Assembly (NCBI GenBank): GCA_963920705.1
Contig: OY987225.1
Span: 33,333,458 to 33,397,457, forward strand
Length of the DNA: 64,000 bases
Direction of reading: 5' to 3'
DNA from: Odiellus spinosus
Lineage: Eukaryota > Arthropoda > Arachnida > Opiliones > Phalangiidae
The notes beneath the pieces were generated by a model. That model ran no database searches, was not told the origin of the DNA, and worked only from the letters and a program-made list of their open reading frames with translations. Numbering within the stretch: the first letter of the stretch is position 1; each line of letters starts with the position of its first letter. Positions 50,100 to 60,975 of the stretch are shown here, piece by piece. A program made the translations under genes and the position numbers.

Positions 50100-50358
50100 C
50101 GTCTGTTTATATAATTTGTGGTTTTATATTAACTTAATTTATCCGAGATTAATCAATCAATGGATTAAGTTATTCTGTAGAGATAAGCTACGTTCACACT
50201 TACCACTCGTTTTCAAACCGATTCTGATGTTCAAATCGACTTTCCAAGATATTAATTTAGTTTCCTAATCAAAGATAAACGTGTGTGACCCCAAAATTTT
50301 ATAATTTGACCTTTCCAAAACGGTTAAAAACCGTTTCAAAGTTTATATAGTTTTAGAC

Positions 50359-50647
50359 CATGGATTAATCAACCTCACAGGGATAATTCACTCTGTTAAA
50401 ATGATTGTTCGAATCGCACCCTGGTGACAAAAATTGTCTACACCGGAAGTTTCTAGCTACCGATACACGGGGTAAAATATTGAAGGGGAAAAAACTCTAA
50501 AGCAGACATGGATTACTTCCGGATTTGTGTCGGTAAGAAGGTAAAATTGAGGGGCCGGATAAAATGTCTGAAACAAAAATCTTCAACTACTATAGTATAG
50601 CAAATCGTACCAGAGTGAATTATCCCTGTGAGGTTGATTAATCCATG
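50359..50647. mobile_element. MITE family B (289 bp)
   Basis: About 37-bp terminal inverted repeats starting CATGGATTAATCAACC and ending in the complement ...TTAATCCATG. Flanked by the perfect 7-bp direct repeat TTTAGAC (50352-50358 and 50648-50654). No coding capacity. Confidence 0.92.
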
Positions 50648-51699
50648 TTTAGACCCACAAAAACTGATTCAGTATGAAAATTTAAAAAAATATGTTAAAA
50701 TTTAAAAATTTCGTAAGAAACTCGAGATTTTCGTATTAAAGATCTCATCTATTTAAAAAACAAAAGAATTTCTGTGACAAAGTTTCACAAAAAAAAATTA
50801 TATGAGAAGAAGAAAAAAAGGCCCTAAAATTCTTCCAAGTTGTTGCGATGGCGACTTTTAATATCCCCTACTCTTTTAGGAAGAAATCTCACGGTCCATT
50901 GTTTCCCAAACTTCCGCGCTGAAATTTGTTAACAATACAAAAAAGCTAATTTCTCTACGTACCCCCTTTGCTTCGGCTGTTAAAACGCCTGGTTCAGGCT
51001 AGCTTTATTAGTTTTCAAGCGCGCGTGAATAAACCCCCTCAGAAACTCCCCCAAAACCCCCAGAAACCAAAGGGGGTCCCCCAAATTTGCGGCGTTCAAA
51101 ACTAAAAATCATATTCTTTGGTTATGGATATAATTAGCTATTTCGCGAAGCCTCGGTCTCTTTTCAGCGAATTAAACTAGGACTAAAAGAAAGGAACCGC
51201 ACCCTGAACCCTAATTTCTTTTCAAAAACTTTTCTAAAGCGGCCCAAAAATCGTCTCATTGAAAACTAATGGGGATAAAAATTTCTCGTCTCCCCTTAAG
51301 ACAATTAAATGGCGATGGCTTCTATAAGTTTTCCTTTTCAGAGAAAACCCCTTCTTCTATTGAAATCAGAAACCGACTAGTTTTTTTTTTTTGGGGAATT
51401 GGGTGCCTCGGAAGATCGGGGAAGATGGACCCCTGACTGAGCATTTTGACGACAAATACATACATTTTCGATTAGATCACGCTTCGTTGCCCACTTATAT
51501 ACTTCTAACTTATTTTAATGAAGATACATTCACACGAAATGTTTTTTTTTTTTTTTCTTCGTCAGAACCATTTATGTTTATGGAAATCTAGATTTATTGT
51601 GGTCAAGGAAACTTAGTGAGGTATTTGGCCACTATACAGTATTCTCTTCAATAATATTTTAAATGCGGATTTTTTTGTTAATTTTGATGATTTCTTGTT

Positions 51700-52460
51700 A
51701 ATTTTGAGGATTTTGTAAGAATTTTAACGATTATATATGAATTTTAACGAATTGATATGAAGTTTAACGAATTCGTATGAATTTTAACGAATTTCTATGA
51801 ATTTTAACGAATTCTTATGAATTTTAACGAATTCTTATGAATTTCAACGAATTCGGATGAATTTTAACGAATTCGGATGAATTTTAACGATTTTATATGA
51901 ATTTTAACGAATTCTTATGAATTTTAACGAATTCTTATGAATTTTAACGAATTCTTATGCATTTTAACGAATTCGTATGCATTTTAACGAATTCGTATGC
52001 ATTTTAACGAATTCGTATGCATTTTAACGAATTCGTATGCATTTTAACGAATTCGTATGAATTTTAACGAATTCTTATGAATTTTAACGAATTCTTATGA
52101 ATTTTAACGAATTCCTATGAATTTTAACGAATTCCTATGAATTTTAACGAATTCTTATGAATTTTAACGAATTCTTATGAATTTTAACGAATTCTTATGA
52201 ATTTTAACGAATTCTTATGAATTTTAACGAATTCCTATGAATTTTAACGAATTCTTATGAATTTTAACGAATTCTTATGAATTTTAACGAATTCTTATGA
52301 ATTTTAACGAATTCTTATGAATTTTAACGAATTCGTATACATTTTAACGAATTCGTATGCATTTTAACGAATTCGTGTGCAATTTAACGAATTCCTATGC
52401 ATTTTAACGAATTCGCATGCATTTTAACGACGATCGTGCGCATTTTAACGAATTCGTATG
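51700..52460. repeat. 20-bp satellite
   Basis: About 37 units of ATTTTAACGAATTCTTATGA. Sub-families differ at the T/G/C before ATG and at the last base (TATGC), and occur in blocks. An EcoRI-type GAATTC falls in most units. Confidence 0.95.
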
Positions 52461-52634
52461 AAGATTTGAAATCTAATAATCTAATAATATTATAAAAAGA
52501 AATCCCTGTTATTTAATAACACCTAAACTTTATTCCTTATTAGTTTAATCACGTAGAAAGAAACAGAATTACTTAATAACTTTTCTCTATAGCTAGCTAG
52601 TTAGTTAAATTATTAAACGGACGATCAAACTCGC

Positions 52635-52637
<3 letters not shown>

Positions 52638-52673
<36 letters not shown>
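52638..52673. repeat. Poly(T) run
   Basis: About 36 consecutive T. Confidence 0.95.
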
Positions 52674-52689
52674 CGAGTCAGAAAATCTT

Positions 52690-54379
52690 TGGCGTTGCCA
52701 GAGAAATTAAGTCTGAGATATTTTTTGCTTTCCCTATCCTAGCACTAGCAGCAAGGGCTAGCTTCCAAGTTACGTAATTACGTGGCGATATGGAGATTAT
52801 ATGTTAAAACTGGATAGCTTGCTGGATTCTTCGTTCCTATATTATAAAAAAAAGTTTCCTAACTTTCAGAAATGAGAGAGAGGTGGGAGGGGTTCCAAGG
52901 AGTACAATAGAACGGGGAGAACATTTTGCGTGCGGGAGAAATCTCGCGGAAAATTGGCTTTTCGGTAAACGATATGCAAAAATGTTCTCAAGCCAGACTT
53001 TTTCGAGCGAGCGCCCATCAAACTTTCTTCCCCGCAAACCCTAGGGGTCTCTTACTTTTTAATATTATCATTTTTTTTTATAAATTTCATTATTATTTTA
53101 TGAGAAACAAAATTAACCTAAATATCCGAAAATAAAATTAGGTTAACTTAAAATTAACTTCAGTTGTATCAAAAATATCGCTTCACTACCACTTTAATCG
53201 CGAAAATAAAAAATAAAAAAATCATATTCATTCTTGAAATATATTTTAAAAGCGACGAGTGGTTGGGCGGATTAAATCCATCAGTTATTTTTACTGCCCG
53301 GATAACTTTCAACGCGTTTTCAAAAAGTGGGAGGAGTTGATCTCGTTATCTAACTCAGGATGCCAATCAAATTATACATCCCGACCCGTACGTTTAAAAT
53401 CAAAATAGATTTGAAAAATAAAACGGTTTTTTTCTTTTTCAAAATAGGCCCTAATAAGGCTTAACTTTCGTTTTATCGTATATAAGTAAGGACGAGAGGA
53501 GTTTAACTCTCGCGAGGTCACGGGTCACGGGTCACGCGCGAGGAGTTTGATCTATTTGACCCGGAGCCTGTCTTTCAATCAAACATTCGCGCGAGATTCG
53601 AAGCGCGCGCTCGCTTCTCTCAAAATCATCACGAGATTATAGCGCGTGAAATCTTTTAGACTGCTCTTTATCCTCACGTACTTATTACTTCGAGATAGAG
53701 GGGTTCGAAGCTTTTCGCGTATTGTAAACTTAAACCGAGACGGACTTTATAAAGTTAGGTTTTTTTTTCAAACATTACGTACAAAGCTGTTTCAAGAACT
53801 ATCGCCCTGCCTTTTTCTTCCATTTTTCCCCTAACATTCTTTCGTTAATCGTAATAAATCGAACGCGATATTAAATATTAAGAGGCTGGGTCAGACTCGC
53901 CAAGGGCTAATGTTTCAAATTGAGGAATGTAAAATACTGAAGCTGGGATACCCCGTCGGCTTACGGATATCAGCGCGAGATTCCAGTTGGTTTAAACCTA
54001 TAAGCTTCGAGATTCCGTACCTATAAAGTAAATGATTTGGAAGGCCAAAGCGAGGCCAAAGTTTTGTATCAATTGAAATTTGATTGTGGTCAAGGGATTA
54101 TAGAGATTTTCGACCCGTGTTTAATTCTTGGAAGTTTTGGAATTCTTTATACGTGATGTGTTTTACACCTTTTGAGAATGAATTACTCGCTCTTAGAGCC
54201 TAAATAGATTATCGTAAACAATTATTTATGGAAATCTTAGAGATTAGAATATTTTAAAATTTTATTTTCCCCCTTTTTAATTTTTTTCCGTGGCTAATTA
54301 CGAATTCTGTAAAATATGTAGACCTATTATCCGATTACGTAACTGATTACAGCCATTGGTAATGAGAAATACGTACAGC
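52690..54379. other. Gene-free stretch left of the gypsy element
   Basis: Contains a short GC-rich patch with tandem GGTCACGGGTCACG (about 53,518-53,540). Nothing else is supportable. Confidence 0.5.
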
Positions 54380-54384
54380 GTGTG

Positions 54385-54599
54385 TGTTAGGTTCCGAGAT
54401 TAAGAGTCGTTTGAACGTTAAAATATACTTTATTTGTTTTACTAGTCTATTTACATTTCGATTAAAACCCGAACTGGATAGTGTCGTCGTCGCGATTGTA
54501 ATGCCCTTATCGATATATGGCGGTCATATTTATAATAAGAGTGGTATCAGCGTTATCAGTGCATAGTCTATTATTGACCTATAATTGGCCTACTCTACA
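54385..54599 (-). repeat. 3' LTR of the gypsy element
   Basis: 215 bp, ends TGTTAGG...CTCTACA on the plus strand (TGTAGAG...CCTAACA in element orientation). Compared by eye with the right copy, I find no difference. Confidence 0.95.
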
Positions 54600-54607
54600 A
54601 TATTTCC

Positions 54608-54634
<27 letters not shown>
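54600..54634 (-). other. Polypurine tract of the gypsy element with homopolymer run
   Basis: Next to the 3' LTR the minus strand shows a run of about 25 A followed by GGGAAATATTG. This is the expected position for plus-strand priming. Confidence 0.6.
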
Positions 54635-54639
<5 letters not shown>

Positions 54640-54648
54640 TTATTATTA

Positions 54649-57600
54649 TTAAGTGCCTTCGATGTAGCGTGGTTTGGGAATTCTGGATGAACGTCGGGGT
54701 TGTTGGTGGTAACCATCCTGATTGTCTTCTAAGGTTGTGCACTTGGGGTCGTTTCCCGATCCTAGATTTGTAGTTGTCTGCGTGAATGATGGTTGTCTTG
54801 CTGGACTATGCGGAGGACTGGTTCGATGCTCACTGGGCGTTGGTACCACCTTGAGGTTGTGGAAGAGCCCGTCGCTTGTTGACTCCATTGTCACGCCTTG
54901 GTCCGTAGTTGACTTTTCTGTTGCGGTAACCTCTGCCTGATTTCGACTTGGAATGTTAGTGTGTGGAGTGGTTACCTTTGTCGTTAATTTAATTGTAGAG
55001 TGTTTTGCGGTCTCGGATATATTGATTTCCTTGATTCTAACAAATCGCAATTGGTCGTAGTGCCTTCTTATTATCGTTCCGGATTCGGTTTGTATTTCGT
55101 ACATAAGGCGTCCTTGTTGATTAATGACGCTACCAGGAATCCATTTGTCGCCTCTACCAAAATTTCGCGCGTATACCTTCTGTCCATTGTGAACTTTTTC
55201 AATGATGGTTCTCTTTTGCGAAGGGTGGAATAGATCGAGCTTTGTCAACATTGGACGATTAAACATCACTTCCGCGGGTGATTGACCTCCGTTTACTGGC
55301 GTTCTTCTATAGTTAAGTAAGAACCGGGCTATTCGGAGTTCCAGCGATCCTGTCTTGTATTTTTCTATACCGGCTTCAATTAGTTTGGTTTCCTGTGTGA
55401 CGTCACCGGAAATCTTTTTTAAAGTGTTCTTGACTGTTCTGACTGATCGTTCAGCTTGTCCATTAGACGCGGGATGGTATGGCGCCGTCGTGAGATGTTT
55501 GATTCCGTTGGTTTTAGTGAATGTTTGAAATTCTTCACTTGTGAAACATGTGGCGTTGTCCGTAACTAATAATGGTATCACACCAAACCGTGCCATGTGT
55601 TGACGCAGGTGTCTTATTACCGCCGATGATGTTGTCGCATTCGTTATATCAACTTCGATCCATTTGGAATACGAGTCGACTGTGATCAAGAGGTATTTAT
55701 TTTCAATCGGCCCAGCAAAGTCAACATGTATCCTGCGCCATGGTGCTGTTTCGGGTTGCCAAGGGGAAGACTGTTTCGGTGGCATCGGCGCGTGTATTTG
55801 ACAGGTTTCGCATGTATTTGATATTTCTTCCAAGTCCTGGTCCATGCCAGGCCACCACACCTTTGATCTGGCCAGTTGTTTCATTGAACGAATTCCTTGA
55901 TGCGTACTGTGAAGCTCGACCATAATTTTCTGTCGAAGTGATGAGGGTACTATTACTCGGTTGCCCATGAGTAGAATACCGTTGGCAATTGATATATCTA
56001 ATGCGCGTCGGTAGTATTTCCGTATATCCTCCGGTAGTAGTTTGCTTGATTTAGGCCATCCTCGTATGGTATGTCTGAGGACTCTCGCTAGTACAGGATC
56101 GGTTTCGGTTTCTTTCTTCATTTCTACAACGTCGATTGGACCGTCTTCCTGCGTTTGAAGTAAGAATACCAACTCGGTGGGTAGTGGCGGTTCTGTGTCT
56201 CGAGTAGGCAGGGGTAGTCTACTTAAAGCGTCCGCGTTGCCATGCAAGGCCCCTTTCTTGTACCTGATCTTGTATTCGTAGGCTGACAACATCAGTGCCC
56301 ATCTTTGGATGCGGGCCGCTGCCGTTGGTGGTACCGGTTTATCTTCGGAGAAGAGTACAGTGAGTGGCTTGTGATCTGTGAGAAGAGTGAATCTTTTTCC
56401 CAGTAGGTAGTCGCGAAAGCGTGTGACGCCGAAGACGATTGCTAAGGCTTCACGTTCGATTTGGGGATAATTCTTTTCGGCTGAACTTAGCGTGCGTGAA
56501 GCGAAGGCGATGGGTCTCTCTTCATCCGCGATCTGGTGCGAAATGACGGCGCCAATGCCAACTGGAGACGCGTCGCAGGCTAGGATTATTTCTCTACCCG
56601 GGTCGAAGAGTACCAATAAATCAGACGACTGAATTGCTTGTTTCGCTTTTTCGAACGTAGTTTTATGTCTATCGGACCAGGTCCACTCTGTTGACTTATT
56701 TAAAAGTTCGTATAATGGCGCGAGCAAGGTGGCTGAATCGGGAATAAACCGTGAATAGTAGTTGACGATTCCTAGGAATGATCGGAGTTCCTCTACATTG
56801 CCTGGTGCTGGAGCGTCTCTGATAGCGGATAGTTTTTCTTCTTGTGGATGAAGTCCATCAGCGTCCAATCTATAACCCAGGAAATCGACCGATGATTTTA
56901 GAAATTGACATTTTTCTTGATTTAATTTGAGTCCTGCATTCTCGAATGTGTTGAAAATCTTCGCCAGTTTTTCCAAAAGATCGGACTCGTCCACGCCACC
57001 TACAATGATATCGTCTTGAAACGGGAGTGAACATGGGTGGTCTTGTAAGAGTATTTCCATGTGTCTCTGGAAAATGGCCGATGAAGACGTAATCCCGAAA
57101 GGTAAACGGTTGTAGCGATAAAGTCCCTTCGGTGTGTTAATTATCACATAATCTTTTGAAGCGTCGTCAAGTTCTAGTTGGTTGTACGCATTACGCATAT
57201 CGATGCGAGCGAAAATCTTACATCCCGCTAATTTCGCGAAGATGTCATCGACTTTCGGCAAAGGATATTTTTCAGTGTCGATGATTTTGTTCGTGGTTAT
57301 TTTGAAGTCGCCGCATAATCGGACGGTGTTGTTTTTCTTTCGAAGAGGGACGATGGGAGTGGCGAATTCAGCATGCGGTATCGATGTTATGATGCCCTCT
57401 GTTTCCAAACGCCGAAGCTCGTCTATAACGTCGTCCTTTAAATGGTACGGTATTGATCTGGCTTTGAAAAACTTCGGCGTGCAAGCATCCTTTCGAATGT
57501 GTAGTTTGACTTTCACGTTCTTTAGGCATCCCATGCCCGGTGAAAATATTGCTTTGTGTTTATCCAGTAGGGTCTGTAGCGTATTCTGATTGGAGTTGAT

Positions 57601-59058
57601 GTGCAGTATTGGTTGAGGTAATATGTTAAAGTCGGAATAGATCCAATTTCGACCTATTAGACTCGGTCTTCTTCCGCCGACTATCACTAGTGGTAATTTA
57701 AGTATTTTCTTCTTGTATGCTACTTCCACGATAATTTGGCCACGAACTTCCAATGGGTGACCCGTGTACGCTGCTAAATGGCTTGGCCCAGGTTCTAAAG
57801 GGCCCTTGTAATGGATTTCGTCTTCTAAAACGTCTTCCGAAACGATTGTATATCCTGATCCAGTGTCCAGTTGAAACGTCATCGTGCGGTTGTTCACTCT
57901 GCATGTGATTTCTATTGGCGGTGGTGGCTTGTTCGTTTTGCGAATGACATTTGGGAATACATCTATTTCTTTCGGGTTTCTTAGCACGGTGTGTATTCTC
58001 GCTCTTCCTGGTTCACATGAATCGTCTGCGTCTTGGATTGTGAATATGTCATATTCAGGATAATGCTCGTTGGTTGCTACGTTGTTTACTTCTGGATATA
58101 TGTCAAACTCGTCCGTGATATGATTTGAACGTGGCGTATATTTTTGGCCTGTTGGTCTGCTTCTTCTAGGATGGCTCTGTTGTTGATATTGTGTCTTGCG
58201 GCAGGCCTTCGATAAGTGTCCCACAGTGCGACAGTTGCGACATTCATACGACTTATAAGGACATTCCCATTCCGGGTGTCCAGTGCTCGTGCATCTGATG
58301 CAAGGTCTTTGATCTGATTTTGCCGAATTGTGTTCATTGTGACTGCTCCACTGTTGGGTACTTGGATTCGATCGTCTTGATTCGCTGTTTTGTCGATGCT
58401 TATGTACGATATGGTTGACGGGGTGTTCTTCGGTTTGGTATCCCTTTATTGTTTTGATATCGTTGTCGATGGTTTCTAGGGCGATTGCTGTGGTAATGGC
58501 TTTGTCGAGATTTATATTTTCTATGTTGAGCAGTTGTTTTTGCATGACGGCGTCGTTTACTCCACATACTAGGCGATCGCGCAGCATTCGATTGAGCATG
58601 GATCCAAAGTTGCAGAATTCCGACAGTTTACGTAACGCGGCTATGTATTCGGTTATGGTTTCACCGGATCTTCTATCTCGTTTATAGAATTTGCAGCTTT
58701 CAACTATTTCTTTCGGTGTCGGTTCGAAGTGCGTTGCCAAAGTGTTGGTCAGCTCGGCATACGTCTTTGCTTGCAGTTTTGCGGGTGCCAGGAGTGTACG
58801 TAGTAGCGTGTACGTTGCGGTTCCAATGGCTGTTAATAGGATTGCTCGTTTCTGTTCTTGAACTTCCGTGTTGTGTTGAGTATTTACTTCTATAGCCGGT
58901 TTTTCTTTTACTCCGTTGGCGAGAAAAAGTAGCTCCAGACGTTCGGCGTAGATGGCCCATTGATCTGTTTCTGGGTTGAAGGGTGGAATTTGCCCGTAGG
59001 ATGTCTGTACTTTTGCCATTGCTGTGCGGTGCGTCTTTTGAAGTTTAGATGCGATCAC
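54649..59058 (-). CDS. Gag-Pol polyprotein of the Ty3/gypsy element (1,469 aa, single frame)
   Basis: Order of domains seen: Gag capsid-like region (about 20-205, with PPFNPETDQWAIYAERLE); two CCHC zinc knuckles (C253/C256/H261/C266 and C273/C276/H281/C286); aspartic protease DTGSG (398-402); reverse transcriptase with ARID (Asp620) and FQDD (682-683) in place of the common YLDD, both aspartates kept; RNase H starting LACDASPVGIGAV (Asp829); a integrase zinc module HSTHQG...CETCQ and a DDE core with HVDFAGP, TDNATCF and HPASNGQAERSVRTVKN. Gag and Pol are fused without a frameshift. The Gag motif and overall layout resemble arthropod elements often annotated K02A2.6-like or Mag-like; that placement is from memory. 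The start Met at 59058 lies about 58 bases inside the 5' LTR. No stop or frameshift interrupts the frame. Confidence 0.95.
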   Translation of the reverse strand: MIASKLQKTHRTAMAKVQTSYGQIPPFNPETDQWAIYAERLELLFLANGVKEKPAIEVNTQHNTEVQEQKRAILLTAIGTATYTLLRTLLAPAKLQAKTYAELTNTLATHFEPTPKEIVESCKFYKRDRRSGETITEYIAALRKLSEFCNFGSMLNRMLRDRLVCGVNDAVMQKQLLNIENINLDKAITTAIALETIDNDIKTIKGYQTEEHPVNHIVHKHRQNSESRRSNPSTQQWSSHNEHNSAKSDQRPCIRCTSTGHPEWECPYKSYECRNCRTVGHLSKACRKTQYQQQSHPRRSRPTGQKYTPRSNHITDEFDIYPEVNNVATNEHYPEYDIFTIQDADDSCEPGRARIHTVLRNPKEIDVFPNVIRKTNKPPPPIEITCRVNNRTMTFQLDTGSGYTIVSEDVLEDEIHYKGPLEPGPSHLAAYTGHPLEVRGQIIVEVAYKKKILKLPLVIVGGRRPSLIGRNWIYSDFNILPQPILHINSNQNTLQTLLDKHKAIFSPGMGCLKNVKVKLHIRKDACTPKFFKARSIPYHLKDDVIDELRRLETEGIITSIPHAEFATPIVPLRKKNNTVRLCGDFKITTNKIIDTEKYPLPKVDDIFAKLAGCKIFARIDMRNAYNQLELDDASKDYVIINTPKGLYRYNRLPFGITSSSAIFQRHMEILLQDHPCSLPFQDDIIVGGVDESDLLEKLAKIFNTFENAGLKLNQEKCQFLKSSVDFLGYRLDADGLHPQEEKLSAIRDAPAPGNVEELRSFLGIVNYYSRFIPDSATLLAPLYELLNKSTEWTWSDRHKTTFEKAKQAIQSSDLLVLFDPGREIILACDASPVGIGAVISHQIADEERPIAFASRTLSSAEKNYPQIEREALAIVFGVTRFRDYLLGKRFTLLTDHKPLTVLFSEDKPVPPTAAARIQRWALMLSAYEYKIRYKKGALHGNADALSRLPLPTRDTEPPLPTELVFLLQTQEDGPIDVVEMKKETETDPVLARVLRHTIRGWPKSSKLLPEDIRKYYRRALDISIANGILLMGNRVIVPSSLRQKIMVELHSTHQGIRSMKQLARSKVWWPGMDQDLEEISNTCETCQIHAPMPPKQSSPWQPETAPWRRIHVDFAGPIENKYLLITVDSYSKWIEVDITNATTSSAVIRHLRQHMARFGVIPLLVTDNATCFTSEEFQTFTKTNGIKHLTTAPYHPASNGQAERSVRTVKNTLKKISGDVTQETKLIEAGIEKYKTGSLELRIARFLLNYRRTPVNGGQSPAEVMFNRPMLTKLDLFHPSQKRTIIEKVHNGQKVYARNFGRGDKWIPGSVINQQGRLMYEIQTESGTIIRRHYDQLRFVRIKEINISETAKHSTIKLTTKVTTPHTNIPSRNQAEVTATEKSTTDQGVTMESTSDGLFHNLKVVPTPSEHRTSPPHSPARQPSFTQTTTNLGSGNDPKCTTLEDNQDGYHQQPRRSSRIPKPRYIEGT

Positions 59059-59095
59059 GGGAGTGTTGCCCGACTTGTTTTATCGCGAGTTTTCG

Positions 59096-59115
59096 TATCC
59101 GTTATTCCGTCGCCA
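59096..59115 (-). other. Primer-binding site of the gypsy element
   Basis: Reading leftward from the 5' LTR end, after one base, the minus strand begins TGGCGACGGAA. TGG pairs with a tRNA CCA end; a tRNA whose 3' end is GTCGCCA would match. The exact tRNA is not determined. Confidence 0.65.
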
Positions 59116-59116
59116 T

Positions 59117-59331
59117 TGTTAGGTTCCGAGATTAAGAGTCGTTTGAACGTTAAAATATACTTTATTTGTTTTACTAGTCTATTTACATTTCGATTAAAAC
59201 CCGAACTGGATAGTGTCGTCGTCGCGATTGTAATGCCCTTATCGATATATGGCGGTCATATTTATAATAAGAGTGGTATCAGCGTTATCAGTGCATAGTC
59301 TATTATTGACCTATAATTGGCCTACTCTACA
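59117..59331 (-). repeat. 5' LTR of the gypsy element
   Basis: 215-bp partner of the left LTR, same ends and apparently the same sequence; the promoter in it would drive leftward transcription of the gag-pol frame. Confidence 0.95.
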
Positions 59332-59439
59332 GTGTGCTAATCATATTAATACATACAAAGCTACAAGATTATAAACCTTTTCATTTACTTTCAATAATCT
59401 CACATTTTAATTTTGATTTTTCAAGCATTTGCAATATAT

Positions 59440-59625
59440 TTCTAACGTTTTCCTTGAACTGTCAAGATATTTTGACATATTCCTAACGTTTTCTTTGAAT
59501 TGAAGACATTTTCAATATATTCTTAACCTTTTCCTTGAATTTCGAGACATTTTCAACACATTCTTAACCTTTTCCTTGAATTTTCAAGACATTTTCCTTT
59601 AAATTTCAATCAAACTTTTTCCTTT
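59440..59625. repeat. Imperfect tandem repeat, about 45-bp units
   Basis: About four units of ACATTTTCAATATATTC then TTAACCTTTTCCTTGAATT just right of the gypsy insertion. Confidence 0.75.
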
Positions 59626-60440
59626 TAATTTCAAGATACAATAAACATAACTTTTTTCCCCATTTAAACGTAGGTTTCTTACTACTAATTAATTATAATT
59701 AACTATTGAATTATACCTATTAATTAAACTATAATGAATCGATAGAAAAATTTACCAATTTGAAAGTTAAGCCAAATTTAATCGAAGACATTTTTTATAA
59801 ATATGACTATTTTATGATATGGAACATTCCTAGAAGCCTTATGCATATAGCATAGTCACGCTTAACCCCCCTTTTCCCCTTCTTGGATTCGTATCTAAGC
59901 CTAACCCTCTCAATTTATCATAAATTTCAATTTTAAAATTCCGGCTCATTGATTTTTAAGGGACATCAGCGTATAGTACTCCGCTTATAACGCTTTTAAT
60001 ATCATTCAAAGTTCTTTTTTCTCTCTCTCTCTATCGGTCTCTCGGGCTCAGCGAACCACCCCTTTTAACCAAATATATTTAATAATATATTATATCAACT
60101 CCATCACACCCCCAACCCCCGAAACTAAAACCCCTAGAGAGACCCCCTCCTTACGCTATATCAAAATCATTCTCAGATTTCATTGGATACGAACCTAGAT
60201 TAATATATTTACCCCTGGTATGAAAAACATTTTAAAGAGATAGTGATAGTATATCGAATTAAATTTTAGATAAATTTTAAATAAATTTATGTTTGTTTTC
60301 TTGTCAGAACTTTAGTTTTAGTTAAAAAATAGAGTTCCCTTCATACAGTTTGAGAAATTGAAAGAACCTGTTCTTTTTTCTGTTCTGTTACGAGTCTGTG
60401 ACGTAATATGTCGATGATTCTTATAACGGTATATATTATT

Positions 60441-60975
60441 TTAAAGTGATAATGAAACGTAACAGTAAATAAATTTATATAGATTTAATATTCTAAAAAA
60501 AAATTGTATCGTTACGTCACGCTTGTTCTAGCCAATGAACGAGGCTCATTCTGTCTTCAGACTCCTCTTAGAAACAATGTTGAATTTTGCATGAAGTCAT
60601 GGAAGCTTAGTTTTGACACCCTACTGTCGTTTAGGACATTTAACAATGGATACCTTTCTTCATAGATTAATTAATGACGAAACCTGACCAGGTTCATAAG
60701 CGTCCTCAAACGGCCAAACCAATGCCTGCAAATGAAATAACTTGGGAATAAATGAATAATATTATTAAAATTTAAATGTCGGGGTTTTAACAATCCAATG
60801 CAATCGAAATACTTAACTGATTAATTTTAATAATTAACAGATTAACCAAATATTTGTGGATTATCTTGTCCAAACTCCGACCACTATTAAAATTATACGC
60901 TGTGTTTTCATTCAAGCTTCTTTATGATCGCGTATCCCTTTAATAAAACCTTCTTAGGTTTCACTTTCCCTTTAA
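60441..60975. mobile_element. Possible T2-like element (about 535 bp)
   Basis: Left TTAAAGTGATAATGAAACG and right GTTTCACTTTCCCTTTAA form an imperfect inverted pair with TTAA borders. The interior is unremarkable. The pairing could be fortuitous. Confidence 0.4.

Larger units (their letters stand above)
54385..59331 (-). mobile_element. Full-length Ty3/gypsy LTR retrotransposon, apparently recent insertion
   Basis: A 4.95-kb element with two 215-bp LTRs that look identical, bracketed by the 5-bp target duplication GTGTG (54380-54384 and 59332-59336). It lies in minus orientation, so the 5' LTR is on the right. A tRNA-type primer-binding site beginning TGGCGAC follows the 5' LTR, and an A-rich then GGGAAA polypurine tract precedes the 3' LTR. 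A single open frame encodes Gag, protease, RT, RNase H and integrase; there is no envelope frame. The identical LTRs and undamaged frame suggest recent, possibly continuing, mobility. Confidence 0.95.
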
